Shown piece after piece: positions 11,560 to 23,361 of a DNA stretch of 64,000 bases. The translations under genes and the position numbers were made by a program. Position 1 is the stretch's first letter, and every line of letters starts with the position of its first letter. A model generated the notes under the pieces. The model was not told where the DNA came from and did not search any database. It saw only the letters and a list, made by a program, of their open reading frames with translations. This DNA comes from Megaleporinus macrocephalus (taxonomy: Eukaryota > Chordata > Actinopteri > Characiformes > Anostomidae). The stretch covers positions 1,812,001 to 1,876,000 of the forward strand of contig CM038715.1 of assembly GCA_021613375.1 (NCBI GenBank). The letters are read 5' to 3'.

Positions 11560-11794
11560 CTGTGTGTCTTTGTTGACACATTTATTTTGTACTTTTATTT
11601 ATCTTTTTTTAACTATATAAAAATACTTTTATTTACTTCAACTTATTATACTTTGTATATTTTGTATATATTTTATATTATTTATTTTTTTGTTATCTTA
11701 TCTATTGGTGAATGGAGGAACAGCAAAGTAAGAATTTCATTGTACAGTGTAACTGTCTTTTTCTGCTGTGCATATGACAATAAAACTCTTGAAT
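11560..11794 (+). mobile_element. LINE 3' end (L2-like)
   Basis: T-rich 3'-untranslated style sequence ending in AAGAATTTCATTGTACAGTG, a short spacer, and GACAATAAAACTCTTGAAT. The same terminal block is found in reverse at 36771-36833. This is the form of fish LINE/SINE 3' ends. The 5' limit is approximate. Confidence 0.6.
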
Positions 11795-12184
11795 ATTTAC
11801 CGTACATGCTACAGTATATGCTGCAGCTGTGAACAGGGTTGTACACGAGTTTACATAACTGTCCAAATACCTATTATTACTTTTCCATAAACTCTTCTAG
11901 GTCAGTGAAGGTAATGAATAGAGCTGAAAGAGTTTGAAACAAGCACAGGTGCCAGCAGCAGCAGCGTTAATGCCTGACATACTCAACAGAGCATTCAGAG
12001 AGCATTCAGCATGTCAGAAAAGTTCTGTCTGTAAACTTAAAACAAAGATATTGCTTCGATCAGGAAGCTGAATTTGGATTTTATTCATTTTAAACTGCAG
12101 AGAACAGAACATTTAAATAAGAAGTGACCTACAGACTTGAGCTTCCTACAGAACTAGTCGTTAACGAGCTGTGGGATGATTCAG
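11795..12184. other. Unassigned DNA
   Basis: No feature recognised between the LINE end and the SINE. Confidence 0.4.
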
Positions 12185-12191
12185 AATATTC

Positions 12192-12493
12192 CATCTATTC
12201 ATCCATCCATCATCTGCCGCTTAATTCCGCTAGTCGGGGTCACAGAGCCAATTGCAGCTTCATCAGGCGAAGGCGGGGTACACCACGGACAGGTTGTCAG
12301 TCCATCGCATGGCCAACACACACTCACACACAGTGACCAATCAACCTAACATGCATGTGTTTGGACTGCGGGAGGAAACCCACTCATACACAGGGAGAAC
12401 ATGCTCCACACAGAACGGCCCGGACTGGGAATCCAACCCGGATCGTCTTGCTGTGAGGAGACAGTACTGACCATGACATTACAGTGCCGCCCA
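12192..12493 (-). mobile_element. tRNA-derived SINE, near full length
   Basis: Read on the minus strand it begins GGGCGGCACTG, carries a B-box-like GGGTTGGATTCC (plus 12428-12439), the common fish block CAGTCCAAACACATGCATG, CCATGCGATGGACTG, a GTGTACCCCGCC block, and an ATGGATGGATG tail. Flanking AATATTC at 12185-12191 and 12494-12500 is a plausible 7-bp target duplication. Related copies occur at 26448-26626, 61987-62314 and 63885-64000. The ATGG tail suggests mobilisation by an RTE-type LINE, which is inference. Confidence 0.75.
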
Positions 12494-12500
12494 AATATTC

Positions 12501-12884
12501 TTGCATATATAAATGCCTTACCGCAGCCAATAAAGACTGCTTTCTTTTGCTTTTTTAAAATTATTTTATGGTGTTTGGTGATGCTAGTCACAGTTTGTAA
12601 CTGACTAGGAAGAACATGATTGGAGCTTTAGTCTCTTAAAACATTCAAATGTATAGTTTTTTCTGAACTCAGTGGATATTTGAATTATGAGTTCTTGTTA
12701 CGACCTGGTTCAGGTCAGGCCACAACATAAATCAGACCCCATGCCTGCCTGGCTCCCCAACCACACATGCAGCCAAGGTTGCCAAAAAGTTGTTATTTAA
12801 CATAACTGAGACGAACACACTCCATAAACTGAACCAAAGGGAAGATAACCAGTAAAAGAAAGAGAAAATAATTAAACAAAGATA
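12501..12884. other. Unassigned DNA
   Basis: Nothing recognised beyond a short homopyrimidine tract. Small frames show no domain. Confidence 0.4.
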
Positions 12885-13017
12885 TGATAACTCTTTATTA
12901 GTCCCACAGTGGGGGAAATACACAGAGCTACAGCAGCAAAGGGATAGCAAGACACTCAGTACAAACAATAGATTAATAAACTGTACAGTATATACAATAT
13001 AAATAATAAAAATTCAA

Positions 13018-13019
<2 letters not shown>
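12885..13019 (-). mobile_element. L2-type LINE 3' end
   Basis: On the minus strand it reads TTTGCTGCTGTAGCTCTGTG, then ATTTCCCCCACTGTGGGAC and TAATAAAGAGTTATC. The block TTTCCCC..GTGGGA..AATAAAG is the conserved 3' terminus of fish L2 elements. No coding part is present. Confidence 0.7.

Positions 13020-13051
<32 letters not shown>
13020..13051. repeat. (TAA)n microsatellite
   Basis: About ten TAA units next to the L2-type fragment. Confidence 0.9.
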
Positions 13052-13089
13052 CTAATAATCTGTCATCCAGAAGGACAGTTTCCAAGAAT

Positions 13090-13677
13090 CATCAGCTGGC
13101 AACAAGTTATTTAACCCCAACTGGTGCAATGAGTTGCTTCTCATGTCCTAAACAACCAGGTCAAAAGACACATCTCATAGTCGTGGGCAAGATGTTAGTC
13201 TGTTTGAGAAGGGTTGAATCACTGGCATGCATAAAGCAGAGAAAACATCTAAGGAGATTACAGAAACTACTAACACTGGGTTATAAACTGTCCAACGCAT
13301 CATTAAACACTGGAAGGACAGTGGGGACCCATCGTCTTCAAGGAGGAAACGTGGCTGCAAAAAAATCCTGAATGAACGTGATAAACGTTGATTTTACGTG
13401 GTAAAATCAAATGGAAGAACATCAGAAGAACTCGAAGGGACACTGCGAAGGGAACTCAAGGGTTTGGGACTGAACGGCTGTGTAGCCTTACAAAAACCAC
13501 TAATCAGCAAGACTAACCAGAAAAAAGGCTTCAGTTTACTAGGGAGCATAAGGATTGGACTCTGGAGCGATGGAAGAAGGTCATGTGGTCTGATGAGTCC
13601 AGATTTACTCTGTTCCAGAGTGATGGGCTCATCAGGGTAAGAAGAGAGGCAGGTGATGCACCCATCGTGCCTAGTGC
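13090..13677 (+). pseudogene. Tc1/mariner transposase relic
   Basis: Tc1-family transposases cut and paste DNA at TA sites. Recognisable blocks occur in order and in changing frames: an N-terminal DNA-binding part around 13180-13360 (SGDPSSSRRKRGCKK-like), RRELKGLGLNGCVAL near 13450-13490, and WSDESRFTLFQSDG at 13586-13627, which includes the second-Asp block of the DDE domain. Stops, frameshifts and an internal deletion after ~13380 break it. The right third, including the last catalytic Glu, is missing where a SINE (13678-13879) begins. It is not functional. Confidence 0.85.
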
Positions 13678-13879
13678 AGTGAAACACTCACATATACACA
13701 CACTATTGAACACACTTCCCCAGAGCTGTGGGCAGCCCTACCACATCGCCCAGGAAGCAGTCAGGGGTTAGGTGCCTTGCTCAAGCGCACTTCAGCCGTG
13801 TCCTGTAAGTTCATGGGATTGAACTGGCGACCTTCTGGTTACAAAGTTGGTTCCCTAACCTCCAGCCCACGACTGCCCC
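13678..13879 (-). mobile_element. tRNA-derived SINE
   Basis: Minus-strand head GGGGCAGTCGTGGGCTGGAG followed by a B-box-like CCAGTTCAATCCC (plus 13813-13825), then the widespread fish block GAGCAAGGCACCTAACCCC. It abuts the Tc1 relic, and no Tc1 sequence resumes on the other side. The SINE may therefore have joined a deletion rather than a simple insertion. Confidence 0.7.
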
Positions 13880-13978
13880 AAAAACAAATCCTTTGAATCG
13901 GATCTGAACCCGCGACCTAAGAAGCTATGTATAAAAAAACTCTAAATTCTGCAGCTGTTGCCCGAGTGTGTATTCTAC

Positions 13979-13993
13979 CTCTCTCTCTCTCTC

Positions 13994-14033
<40 letters not shown>
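13979..14033. repeat. (CT)n microsatellite
   Basis: About 27 CT units with one CA interruption. Confidence 0.95.
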
Positions 14034-14037
<4 letters not shown>

Positions 14038-14799
14038 ATGAATATCAAATATCCAGTGTTCTGCTCACACACTCTTGGCACAGAGAGCAGAAGACACTCT
14101 TATTCTTGGTAGTCTCTTCTCACAGACCTTCACCACAATGTATGTGCCCTCACTCCTTCATTCTTTTCTTTCTCTTTTATTTCTCTCTCTCTCCACATAT
14201 CTCTCTAACTTTTAAGCTCTCTCTTTCCTCCCTTTTTCTGCATCTGCCTCACTCTAGTGTTAAGGAGCTCTGGCCCGGGGCTGATATAAATCAGCCAGGT
14301 CTGAGACTGCATTGAAGGTGCTTTTAAGAAGGTTTTATTCCTCCAGACCGGTGCTGGGAGCCTGACGCCTGTCCAGTTAGTGCTTATGGAAAGCCATCAT
14401 GACAGCTCAAATAAAAAGTGCTACATAAATAAATGATTAATCACTAACAGTCTTTTAGATCACATACTAGAGGACAATGCTTCAGAAACGCTTCCGTAAT
14501 TTAAATGTTAAGAACAGATTCGTTGACAGTGCATGGTCATGAAACGGTCATTATTACTGATTTGGATTTCAAACTAAAATATTTGTTTTATTATTATTTA
14601 TTATCATTATTATTTTCAACTTTTAAACCATTTTTTAATGGTGACCAAAGTAGCTTATTTAGAACAGAAATGAAAGCTTTAGAGAAAGTTCTGCCAGGAA
14701 GACTCCAATGCTACGTCACTCTCTCATCCATTACTCCAGCCAATCGCAGGCTGCCACCTGTCAGTAAAAGCTTCAACTCATGCTCATTCTTTGCTGCCT
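14034..14799. other. Unassigned DNA
   Basis: Pyrimidine-rich around 14160-14240. A short AATAAAAAGTGCTACATAAATAAATG-like stretch near 14410 resembles a LINE 3' tip but is too short to assign. Confidence 0.4.
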
Positions 14800-15125
14800 T
14801 CAGGTGCTGACGTTTCTGTGCTGTTCAAACTGTCCACACAGGGCTGGTTCCTCTATCTGCTGGACACTAGGTACTGCTCTGGTTCCCTGTGCACAGTCTG
14901 GAGACCCAGTAGTGTCCCACTGAGGCATCAAGTCTACATCCACGGTCCCGTATTCCAACCCGCCTGCTCCCAGGACTGCATCTCTGCCTGCACCAGGCCC
15001 ACTGCTTTCCTGGACTCTCCTCTGGACTGTTTTTGGTTATTATTATTATTATTATTATTAACTGCTCTGAGTGAATAAACCTTGCAAATGGATCGTATTA
15101 CACCTTGTGAGTCTGAATCCTTACA
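14800..15125 (+). mobile_element. LTR 3' part
   Basis: Ends GAATAAACCTTGCAAATGGA and then GTGAGTCTGAATCCTTACA, closely matching the 3' end of the solo LTR at 18622-18964 (TAATAAAGCCTTGCATATGG ... GTCTGAATCGTTACA). An ATT microsatellite (15037-15060) lies inside. I could not find the TG start or a flanking duplication, so it is probably 5'-truncated or diverged. Confidence 0.6.
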
Positions 15126-15674
15126 CTAACCTTCTAATTGTACATCCTATCGAAGATTAAACCTTGTTTTACATTCCTCTACTCCTGGAAAATGCTAGCC
15201 AGTTCATGAGTAGCAAATTCAGCTTTGAACAGCTGCATACATAAAATTTTTCAGTAAACTCATTCATTCATACATAATTCACTAATTATTCACTAAATTA
15301 TTCACTAATAATTTACATTCACATAATTTACATAATTCACATAAATATGTTTTATTGTGTTTTGGTAGCGACAATTCTTAATGTAAGTATTTTTTTTAGA
15401 TGTTTTCACAAGCAGTTCAGTGGTTAGGGTTTGGGACAGCCACCTCTCAAAGGGGAATGTACCCTATAAGAGATTTTGTATATATTTCATATATTGTATA
15501 TATTTACAAGTTCATATTGTCATTGTATTCGCCGTATTTGGCCACACCCACTTTCAGGCGTCTTCCGCCTTTGTGTTAGAACTTCCGCTCAGCTAACCAA
15601 AATGAATACAGTTACATGGAAGGAGACCAGAGAGACAGTAAGAAGTTCTAAAGGGACAACACTGTCTCCTCCGA
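15126..15674. other. Unassigned DNA
   Basis: AT-rich with repeated CATAATTCAC/ATTCACTAA motifs at 15262-15340. No gene recognised. Confidence 0.4.
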
Positions 15675-15889
15675 GGTTAATAACACAGGGGGTGGGTGAT
15701 ATGAGACGGTGGTCTGAGGTTATTAACTCAGTGGGTGGGTGATATGAGTAGGTGGTCTGAGGTTATTAACTCAGTGGGTGGGTGATATGAGTAGGTGGTC
15801 TGAGGTTAATAACACAGTGGGTGGGTGATATGAGAAGGTGGTCTGAGGTTATTAACTCAGTGGGTGGGTGATATGAGAAGGTGGTCTGA
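15675..15889. repeat. 43-bp minisatellite, five copies
   Basis: Five head-to-tail copies beginning GGTTATTAACTCAGTGGGT and ending GGTGGTCTGA. Copies 1 and 4 share GGTTAATAACACAG, while 2, 3 and 5 share GGTTATTAACTCAG, so the array may have grown by blocks. Confidence 0.95.
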
Positions 15890-18283
15890 GGTTACTTATG
15901 GAGATGTTTAATTACTCTGTACTCTCGGAAGGTGTAGACGGTTCAGTAATGAAAAACTATAAAAGTACTGAAGCGTATCAGTACCTGCACAGTGGGAAGG
16001 TGGGCGTGTCCTCCTACACACAGACGGTGAGTTTATATTTCTGAAAGCCGGTTAAACCCAAGTCCAGCAGCTGCCCGAGCCACTCTGCGTGGGTGTTAGT
16101 TACAGTCCAGATAGCCTAGCGCGGTGGACACTGATCAGAAAACAGTTACTGAACTGATAGACTCACCAGCACCGACACCGACACCGTCTGCTTCCTCGGA
16201 GCTTCATAAGTGAGACATTTCTCTGGATAAGGAAGCTCTGGTGCTGGTTCTCCTCCACAGAATGGTAAGAGCAGACATACGGAGGTTTGGGTGGATGTTT
16301 TAAATCTAGCGCCTTCAGTGAGAGACGCAGGTGGTCTTCTTTGGAAGGCGGCCCCCCAACACTCTGATCTTTATGTGCTGTGTTTGTAACTCTGTAGTTC
16401 AAGACAAGTTTTCCTCTTCTTCCAATTACTGACTCCCTCTAACTGAACATGTTATTCTAGTCATTCTATATGTTTGTAGTCATTTTGGTTGTAATTAGTA
16501 GCAATGTTGTCCAGTGTTGTCATAGAAAATAGCATAAATACCTGAGGTCTGAATGCTTCCTAAGGTTAGAGATCTGAAAACAGCCATGCTTCACCTGTAT
16601 ATTCAAACTTCATAAACTCTGTGAACTACAGAGAGCGTGAGGGAAGATTGAGGTGGAAGAAGATTGAACTAGAGGAAAACAGTGGTGATCAGATATGTAT
16701 ATAATTGTGGCACTATTGGAAATAGCCAAAAGCCCTTAATCCTCCTGCCCTTTCAGCAGCATCACTCCCATGCTAGCTGCTAAAGCCATATTTTATCTCT
16801 ACATTACTTTTTTTCTCTTTTCAAATATTGACTTTAAGCCCATCAATAAAGCCATCAGCTTCTGACAGTTCCTCTGACATTTCTCACTGTAATTTAGCCA
16901 TCGTTGCTCTGCCAAGGAATATATGAGATATGTTTTCTTTCCCGCAATGTGGAGGGAGGAGCCAGAGAAAAGGAACCACTTTACCCCAGCTTCACTCTCA
17001 GCCACCGATTTTCATTGGCAAGGCACTTGGGGGGGTGAGTTTAATAGAGTGGTGGAGATTTTGTGCGTGTGAGTCAGGATATTGAAAGAATGGGTTTGAC
17101 AGACTGATTGAGCTTGGCTCTGTAGTCAGAGTGGAGTAAGACTGTGAGTGTATGTGTTTGGCACAGAAAGATTCAGTACATGATATTAAATTTTCATCCA
17201 GTTCCTAATAAAGAAGAATAAAAAGGGATACAGCAGAAAAAAAAGCAATAAGATGCGAGTATTTGTGCATTACAGTGATTTTCTATCACTATGTTATTTC
17301 CAGGCTTGACTGGCTCTTTGCTTTAATAAAAACAGCAACAATACAGTAAGATAGTACAACCCCGTGTTTAAAACATAAATAATATGAATAATGATATGAA
17401 CAGTTATTCCAAAAGCTTTCTTTTAGTGTGTTATGTAGCTTCTTGCACATATAAACAGTCTGCAAAGTAATAAAACCTAAAGTACAAACTCTTGCACATA
17501 TAAATCACTTTTCACAGTTGCCTAGCGGTAAGATAAGCATTCCCTCACACACAACAGACAGAGAGCTAAGAAGGTAAAACCAGTGCTTCATTTGTGCCGG
17601 AACAAGATCCAGCAAGATCCTCTCATATTTCGAGCACCTGCGTACCGGAACTTATTTATGTGGATCCAGCACCTCTGAGTTTTTTTTTTAAACATGAGGA
17701 TTTATAAAATAAATGTAAATAAAATTAGTAATGTTAGTTGTCTGTTTCTGAACCTTGTTGGCCCACCGATTGTACAGTTCAACCCTGTGCCATATGTGTG
17801 AACTTGGATGGCTGAAGGACACCAAACTGCCACAGACTAGCAGAGCAAATGGTGAAATTGTTTGGAGACTGTAGACACAATGGCTGCATGGTGGAGTAAT
17901 TTGAATAATTAGAAAGTAAGGCAGTCTTTTCATCTGTTTCTTGAAAAAGAAACAACATAAAAAGCTTTTTAATTTGTTTTATTTGTAGAACATCAGGTTC
18001 TAGGAAAAACTATTCCTGCAGAGGCATCTCTGACATTCTATGGTTGCAGCTGATACCATAGTCATTAAAGCTAGGTCTATCTTATTGCATACAATGCTTC
18101 TATGTTAGGTGGACACTTGAATCACTGTTGTGTCTATGCGTCTATACAGAACACCCCACCTTTATTGTTCCATTACCTGATGTTTTACAAATTAAGCACT
18201 GGGTAAAACTACCACAGAGGGTGAATAGAGTACAGTATGTGAAATATATTGTGTTTTGGGAAAGTTGAACCCTGTAAATCGAT
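15890..18283. other. Unassigned, mostly unique DNA
   Basis: About 2.4 kb without recognised gene. CAGTGCTTCATTTGTGCCGG at 17582 resembles a fish hAT-type terminus, but no partner end was found. The rest shows short random frames. Confidence 0.4.
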
Positions 18284-18307
18284 ACTAGCAGACCTCCAAA
18301 AATAATA

Positions 18308-18493
18308 CTTTTTCTTTACAGGAATTTTTACTGTTTATTGTTTGTGTTGTGTGAATATGGGCATGTAAATTGTCTGAGGTCTGTTTGTTATGTTTCATGT
18401 TCTTGTAGCTGTAAATGGTGTGATATCTTGGCCAGGTCTCCCTCGAAAAAGAGATTGTAATCTCAAAGGACCTGCTGGTTAAATAAAGGTTAA
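18308..18493 (+). mobile_element. 5'-truncated LINE 3' end with 24-bp target duplication
   Basis: The insert ends TCTTGGCCAGGTCTCCCTCG, AAAAAGAGATTGTAATCTC and CTGGTTAAATAAAGGTTAA, a common fish LINE 3' terminus. It is flanked by an identical 24-base sequence beginning ACTAGCAGACCTCC at 18284-18307 and 18494-18517. That is a clean target-site duplication from target-primed reverse transcription. Only 186 bases were inserted. Confidence 0.85.
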
Positions 18494-18621
18494 ACTAGCA
18501 GACCTCCAAAAATAATAATTAAGAACACTGAAAATGAATAAATAAATAAATAATTGAGCAAAGAGGCTCTGAATATTATATCAAATGTGATCCAATATTG
18601 GAATTGAATATCCTTTCTTTT

Positions 18622-18964
18622 TGTAAGCACTGCCTCTCAGCGCCCACAGGGTCCTTACCTCCGGGGCGCACACACTCCCCCTCATCACCTATACACCTGT
18701 AACTCATTAGCAGGTGTGTGCAGTCTTACCATGCACTGCACTCAGTGCATAGCAGTAATTGTGACACTGTTTCTGACACTGTAACACACCTTACTTCTGT
18801 TTATCTCTGAAGCCAGCGTCTAGCAGGCTTCCTGTCTAGTCCAGTAATGCCATTCTCTCTGCCATCCTCCCTGGAGTCCTCCTTGTTTCATGTTTTTACC
18901 CTTTTTAAGTTAATAAAGCCTTGCATATGGATTGTAAAACAATGTCCGAGTCTGAATCGTTACA
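18622..18964 (+). mobile_element. Solo LTR with 5-bp target duplication
   Basis: Begins TGTAAGCACTGCC and ends GAATCGTTACA, with CTTTT on both sides (18617-18621 and 18965-18969). An AATAAAG polyadenylation signal lies at about 18912, close to the expected R region. No internal sequence is attached. The 343-bp unit shares its 3' end with the LTR piece at 14800-15125. Confidence 0.8.
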
Positions 18965-19115
18965 CTTTTGTGTTAAATTCAGTGTAAAGTTGGTTTTCTG
19001 TTGGCTATTCACTGTATGTTCAACTTTCTCTTTGCAATTTCTCATATAATAAAAGTCTGAATATGATCAAACAATGAACTATTTTTTTACTCCTGAAAGA
19101 CTATTATCATTTATT

Positions 19116-19163
<48 letters not shown>
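19116..19163. repeat. (TAA)n microsatellite
   Basis: About 16 TAA units followed by imperfect TA/TAA sequence to ~19185. Confidence 0.93.
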
Positions 19164-19164
<1 letters not shown>

Positions 19165-19185
19165 TAATAATATAATATTTTTATA

Positions 19186-20474
19186 TTTCTACATCCTTTA
19201 TTAAATTTCACTGTATATAATACTTCAGAAATGCTTTAGTCTTCAGAGCTGTACTGCTTTTTTGGCTGTACTGTAACAGTGGATCTCTGTCCTTGACTGC
19301 CTGACTGTTGGAATATGTAGAATAGGCTGTAAATACTGCAGGACATTAGTGTGTTTTAAAACTGTATCTACAAGGTTCCTATAACCACTTTGTGTGTGTG
19401 GAGTTTGGAGTGGGCTGGTCTGCATCATGTAACTCCTGGTCTAAAAAACAAGTCCTGCTCTTTTCTTGGCTATGGCTGCCAATTTTTCAAACTCTACTGC
19501 CCAAAATGTACAAACGGCCCATGCATGTAAATTGAACACCAGCCCTAATGCACATGGTACGTCTTCGCTAATCTGCTTGTCGGCTCTTTATAAATGATTC
19601 CTGTACGAATGTTGAGACCACACTGTCTCCTACACTGACATAACTTAAACCCCAAAGATGGTAAGACACACAGTGTACACAAATCAATACTAGTGTTGTA
19701 CAAACACGCCGTGTGTACAGGCAGAGCTAAAATAACAGTCGTGTAGCGAGACGCCCGAACGCTGTGTACAGAATATGAAGTATGTTCCTGTTTACTGTAC
19801 CGGTTATATATGCCTCCACTTTCTGTGCCACACATACTCAGGCAAAATCAAATGGCTTCGATTAACCAACACATGAACCCATAAAGCAACTGGAGGAAGG
19901 ATGAAGGAGCAATAACATGAGCTCAGCTCACAGTCAGTCTGCATTCCGCCTGCCCACCTACACCATTAAGATTTCAATCACAAACCTAAAGAGCACTGCA
20001 GTGCCAGAAGACCCTCTGCCTTCAAATGTGTTCAGGATGGACGTTATATATAAAGGTCGAAAGGTCAAGCGTCAAATAGCTGTGAGTTGCTGGGTCGCTG
20101 TGTTTAGTAGATATGCTCAAAATTGCTTTCTGTTTAGATTTAGGAGGGTTTTTCACCAAAACTATGATATAAACACACTAACCAGAAGCCTGCAGGTATA
20201 AATCCCTGATTATGGTATGACTGATTAGTGTGATTATTGTTGCACTCGTTTATAAGTGACCTAAAGCCTGAAATTGGCAGCAAGCAATCTGAGAAACAAT
20301 TATACATTAAACATGAGACGTCTAAAGTAAGCAATGAATTTATAACATAATAAATGGGCATATTTACATTGCAAACTATATTAACAGTATTTTTATATTC
20401 TGTAGTAAACATGTTTTTCTTGTTTGTTTAAATTTAAAATCAATGATGTTTTGTTTTTTTCCCCATAAAACAAA
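19186..20474. other. Unassigned DNA
   Basis: About 1.3 kb of mixed sequence with no recognisable exon, RNA gene or repeat terminus. Frames of about 90 codons at 19545-19835 (minus) and 19917-20201 (plus) show no known domain. Confidence 0.45.
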
Positions 20475-20844
20475 TGTAACACCTAGTGAGACACGGGAGG
20501 TGGATACACACGCTAGGTCCTTTTATTTGACAAAACGAATACAGCTAACAAACAACAAATAACAAAAAGAGAGAAACGAGAGAACAAGTCAGCGGCATAG
20601 ACAGCGACAACGATAATCACAAAACTAACGACCAACACAAGAAGCAACTCGAAGAAATAAATACACAGGTAAATGAAGGGAAAACAGCTGACGAGACTAA
20701 AGACAAACGAGGTACAGGTGAAACAGGTGGGGCTAGGGCGGAGCAGAGAACGAAGGGAGCACATGACAAAACCGAGAAACGTAAACAAAGGCACATGGAA
20801 CTACAGGACTGAAACAGAAGGACGAGGACAAGCAGGGCGAGACA
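20475..20844 (-). mobile_element. Probable solo LTR
   Basis: On the minus strand it runs from TGTCTCGCCCTGC to CTAGGTGTTACA, with flanks ACAAA and ACAAG (4 of 5 matching). An AATAAA-type signal lies near the 3' end (TTTTATTTG on plus at 20520). The stretch AACAGCTGACGAGACTAAAG is shared, with differences, with the LTR at 26015-26350, supporting one family. The right edge is less certain than the left. Confidence 0.65.
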
Positions 20845-21118
20845 ACAAGACCCTAGAAGTCCAGATGCCAAACTAATTCCAAAATTGGTAACAAGAAACT
20901 CATGTGGATATTGCGCGTGGCAAGTCTGATTCCCTGATAAAGTGAAGAGCCTTCTAGGATGTCTGGTAGCCTAAGGGTGAAGAAGAGATAACCAGAAAAC
21001 TGTATGTTGAAATCCCAGGACTGATTACTGGGAATTTACTAAAGTATATTAATAAATGGATGTTGGTATCAAGAATTCTGAGGGAGCTTATATTATATGA
21101 ACTATTGGAATCATTAAC

Positions 21119-22061
21119 TAGAGATTTAATCCAAATATGTGATCAGCGATCGGCCGATATTTCTCCAATCTAGCCGCTCAATGATGTTAAACAAATTAGC
21201 CTAATTTCTGTTTTTCCAGCTAGCGTTTCATCCAGGAGGAGGAGCCCTCCAGTCAGCTCCCTGCAGTTCCTATCTGAACCACTAGGTGGAAATACATACC
21301 CTTTCATTTTCCACAGACTGACTAAAGCAGCGGCCTCGCGAGAACAGTTTACGACGTTCACCTGTATGTGCGGATAGAAAACATTGTCTGTCTGTGTATG
21401 TGACTCATCCAGGGCAGTTCGTAACATCTGTAAAATTAGTGAAATCAACATGTCTCTTTGGGGAACCAAGACAAAGACATTTAACATACTAATCTGATAC
21501 ACACTTAAGAGACACCAAACATCAGCAAACTGCAGAGCTAGCACGCACAGCTAGTACAAAACTAATAACCCAGAACACCATACAGACCAGATCTGACCGG
21601 TACGAACAGAACAGCAGCAGAAACAGCCAGAGAGCTAAAGAACCACAGCCAGAGTGATTGAGTTTATAGTTCTAGATAAGCAGATCTTCTCGGCTGTAGA
21701 AGACGTTCATTCTGCTGCTTAATGTTCCACCTGGATCCACGCTCTGCTGTTCCTAGTAGAGATACTTTTCAGATGTGGCTCTTCTGGAGCTTATCAAGCG
21801 GTTTACTCCCACATAGACCAACTTCTAATTTAGACCAACTTCTAATTTAGTTAAAATATTATACTGTTTCATATGAGCTCGTTAAAAATGGTAATAAACC
21901 AGTTTAGACCATGTTTCATGACTTGCTTTCGCTAATAACTACTTGTAGCCCTGCCGTGGCATATAGCCCCGCCCTCGATCGGTATCGGCTATCAGCCGAT
22001 CACATTGAAAGGTGATCAGCGATCGGAATCGGCCTCGAAAATGCTGATCGGTCCATCTCTA
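21119..22061. mobile_element. Non-autonomous hAT-type DNA transposon
   Basis: Left end TAGAGATTTAATCC... with GATCAGCGATCGGCCGAT, and right end GATCGGTCCATCTCTA. Inverted, the right end reads TAGAGATGGACCGATCAGC and is followed by CGATTCCGATCGCTGATC, so the termini match imperfectly. The flanks TCATTAAC (21111-21118) and TTATTAAC (22062-22069) match at 7 of 8 bases, the 8-bp target duplication expected of hAT elements. The inside holds no recognisable transposase. Confidence 0.7.
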
Positions 22062-22069
22062 TTATTAAC

Positions 22070-23361
22070 CATTATATTTAACCAGACCCTTGTATTTAAA
22101 TGAATTTCCTTTTATGGTTGCAATTAAAAACATTTATATGGAATTGATTCATAGTTTAGAATCTGCACTCAATAATTTACGGGAAAAAAAACAGTGTATA
22201 TAAAATGACACCATGCTTTTGTGACGATTCAAATCGATGTGGGGAAAATGGTGTAGAGAGCTCACAAGAAACAGTGTGGAAATGAAAAGGTGCAGAAGAA
22301 TGGAGTGAACAGCAGGCCCAGGCAACAAGCAGCAGCAAACAAAAACCTGCATGACTTCTAAAGGAAAAAAAAAAGCTGAGTTGTTGTTTACAACATGAAA
22401 ACATCTCCTAGTCATGTGGGTAACACTAGTCAAATCAATGCATCTCTCTCTTTCAAATGGAACAAATCACTCACTTTGCCAGCTACGTGCAGAGGCCTGC
22501 CTGTTTCACAGTGTGGAGAAAGCAAGCGGTACACTGCAGCTGGGCTTTTGGCATCATCCTGTCAATCACAGCGTAGACAAGATGTGATATTCTGTTCAGA
22601 GAAACCACCGCCCTCCTCAGCAACAAGCCATTAGGAACCAGCAGGTAATCTGATTATGCAGTGAGCGTTGTGTGTGTGTGTATAAGTGTCACTGTGTATG
22701 TGTGTGTGTGGCAAAAAGCAAAAAGTAAACAGTCACAGGACATAATCTCATTAGTCTGTCACATGTCTGACCACATAAACTCGGTTTAAATCCAAAAGAA
22801 CGGATCAACAAACACATCGTCATACCAGCCGCTTCAGAACGCACCACAGTCGCTGAATTCCTCAATACCTGTGTTTAGACTGTAGTTATCTCACACTTAA
22901 CCAGGAGATTCTGCATGTGGTCCTAATTGCGATGTCCTGTTAATGTCCTTCTAGATAGAGAGAAGGAAAAGAACGTTCTTCTGAGAGGAGAACAAGTTTA
23001 TTGTAGTTTTTTTCAGTGTTTACTGTAAAGGTGCAGTAAGAGATGTTAATTCAGTTCCGCTTCTGGTTAAATTCTGTATATAATTCCAAATATTCTTCCA
23101 GCTGGCGTGGATACACAGCCCTGTTAATATAGGAAATAAACAAAGTAGCTCAAGTCGAGCCACACAACAGGGGGCGTCCGTGCTCAAGCACAGCACAGGG
23201 GGAAGGGGAGGGGATGCATGCTACGACTTCATGCATTGTCAAGAATAAGAGATGACTGAGAAACAGTGAAAGGGGAGAGGTCCTGAAAAACAAAGTTAAA
23301 ATAGATTTTAGATCAGGCAAGGGCGAAGACTTTTGATGTGTTTACATTAAGAGCGTAGATT
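22070..23361. other. Unassigned DNA
   Basis: No gene recognised. A short TG-rich run lies at 22664-22710. Small overlapping frames on both strands near 22.15-22.63 kb carry no known domain. Confidence 0.4.

Noticed and set aside
17582..17690. Possible hAT terminus CAGTGCTTCATTTGTGCCGG
   Set aside because: No opposite terminus or target duplication was found, so no element was called.
20513..20871. Hydrophobic minus-strand frames of 84-93 codons
   Set aside because: They lie inside the probable solo LTR at 20475-20844 and are composition-driven.
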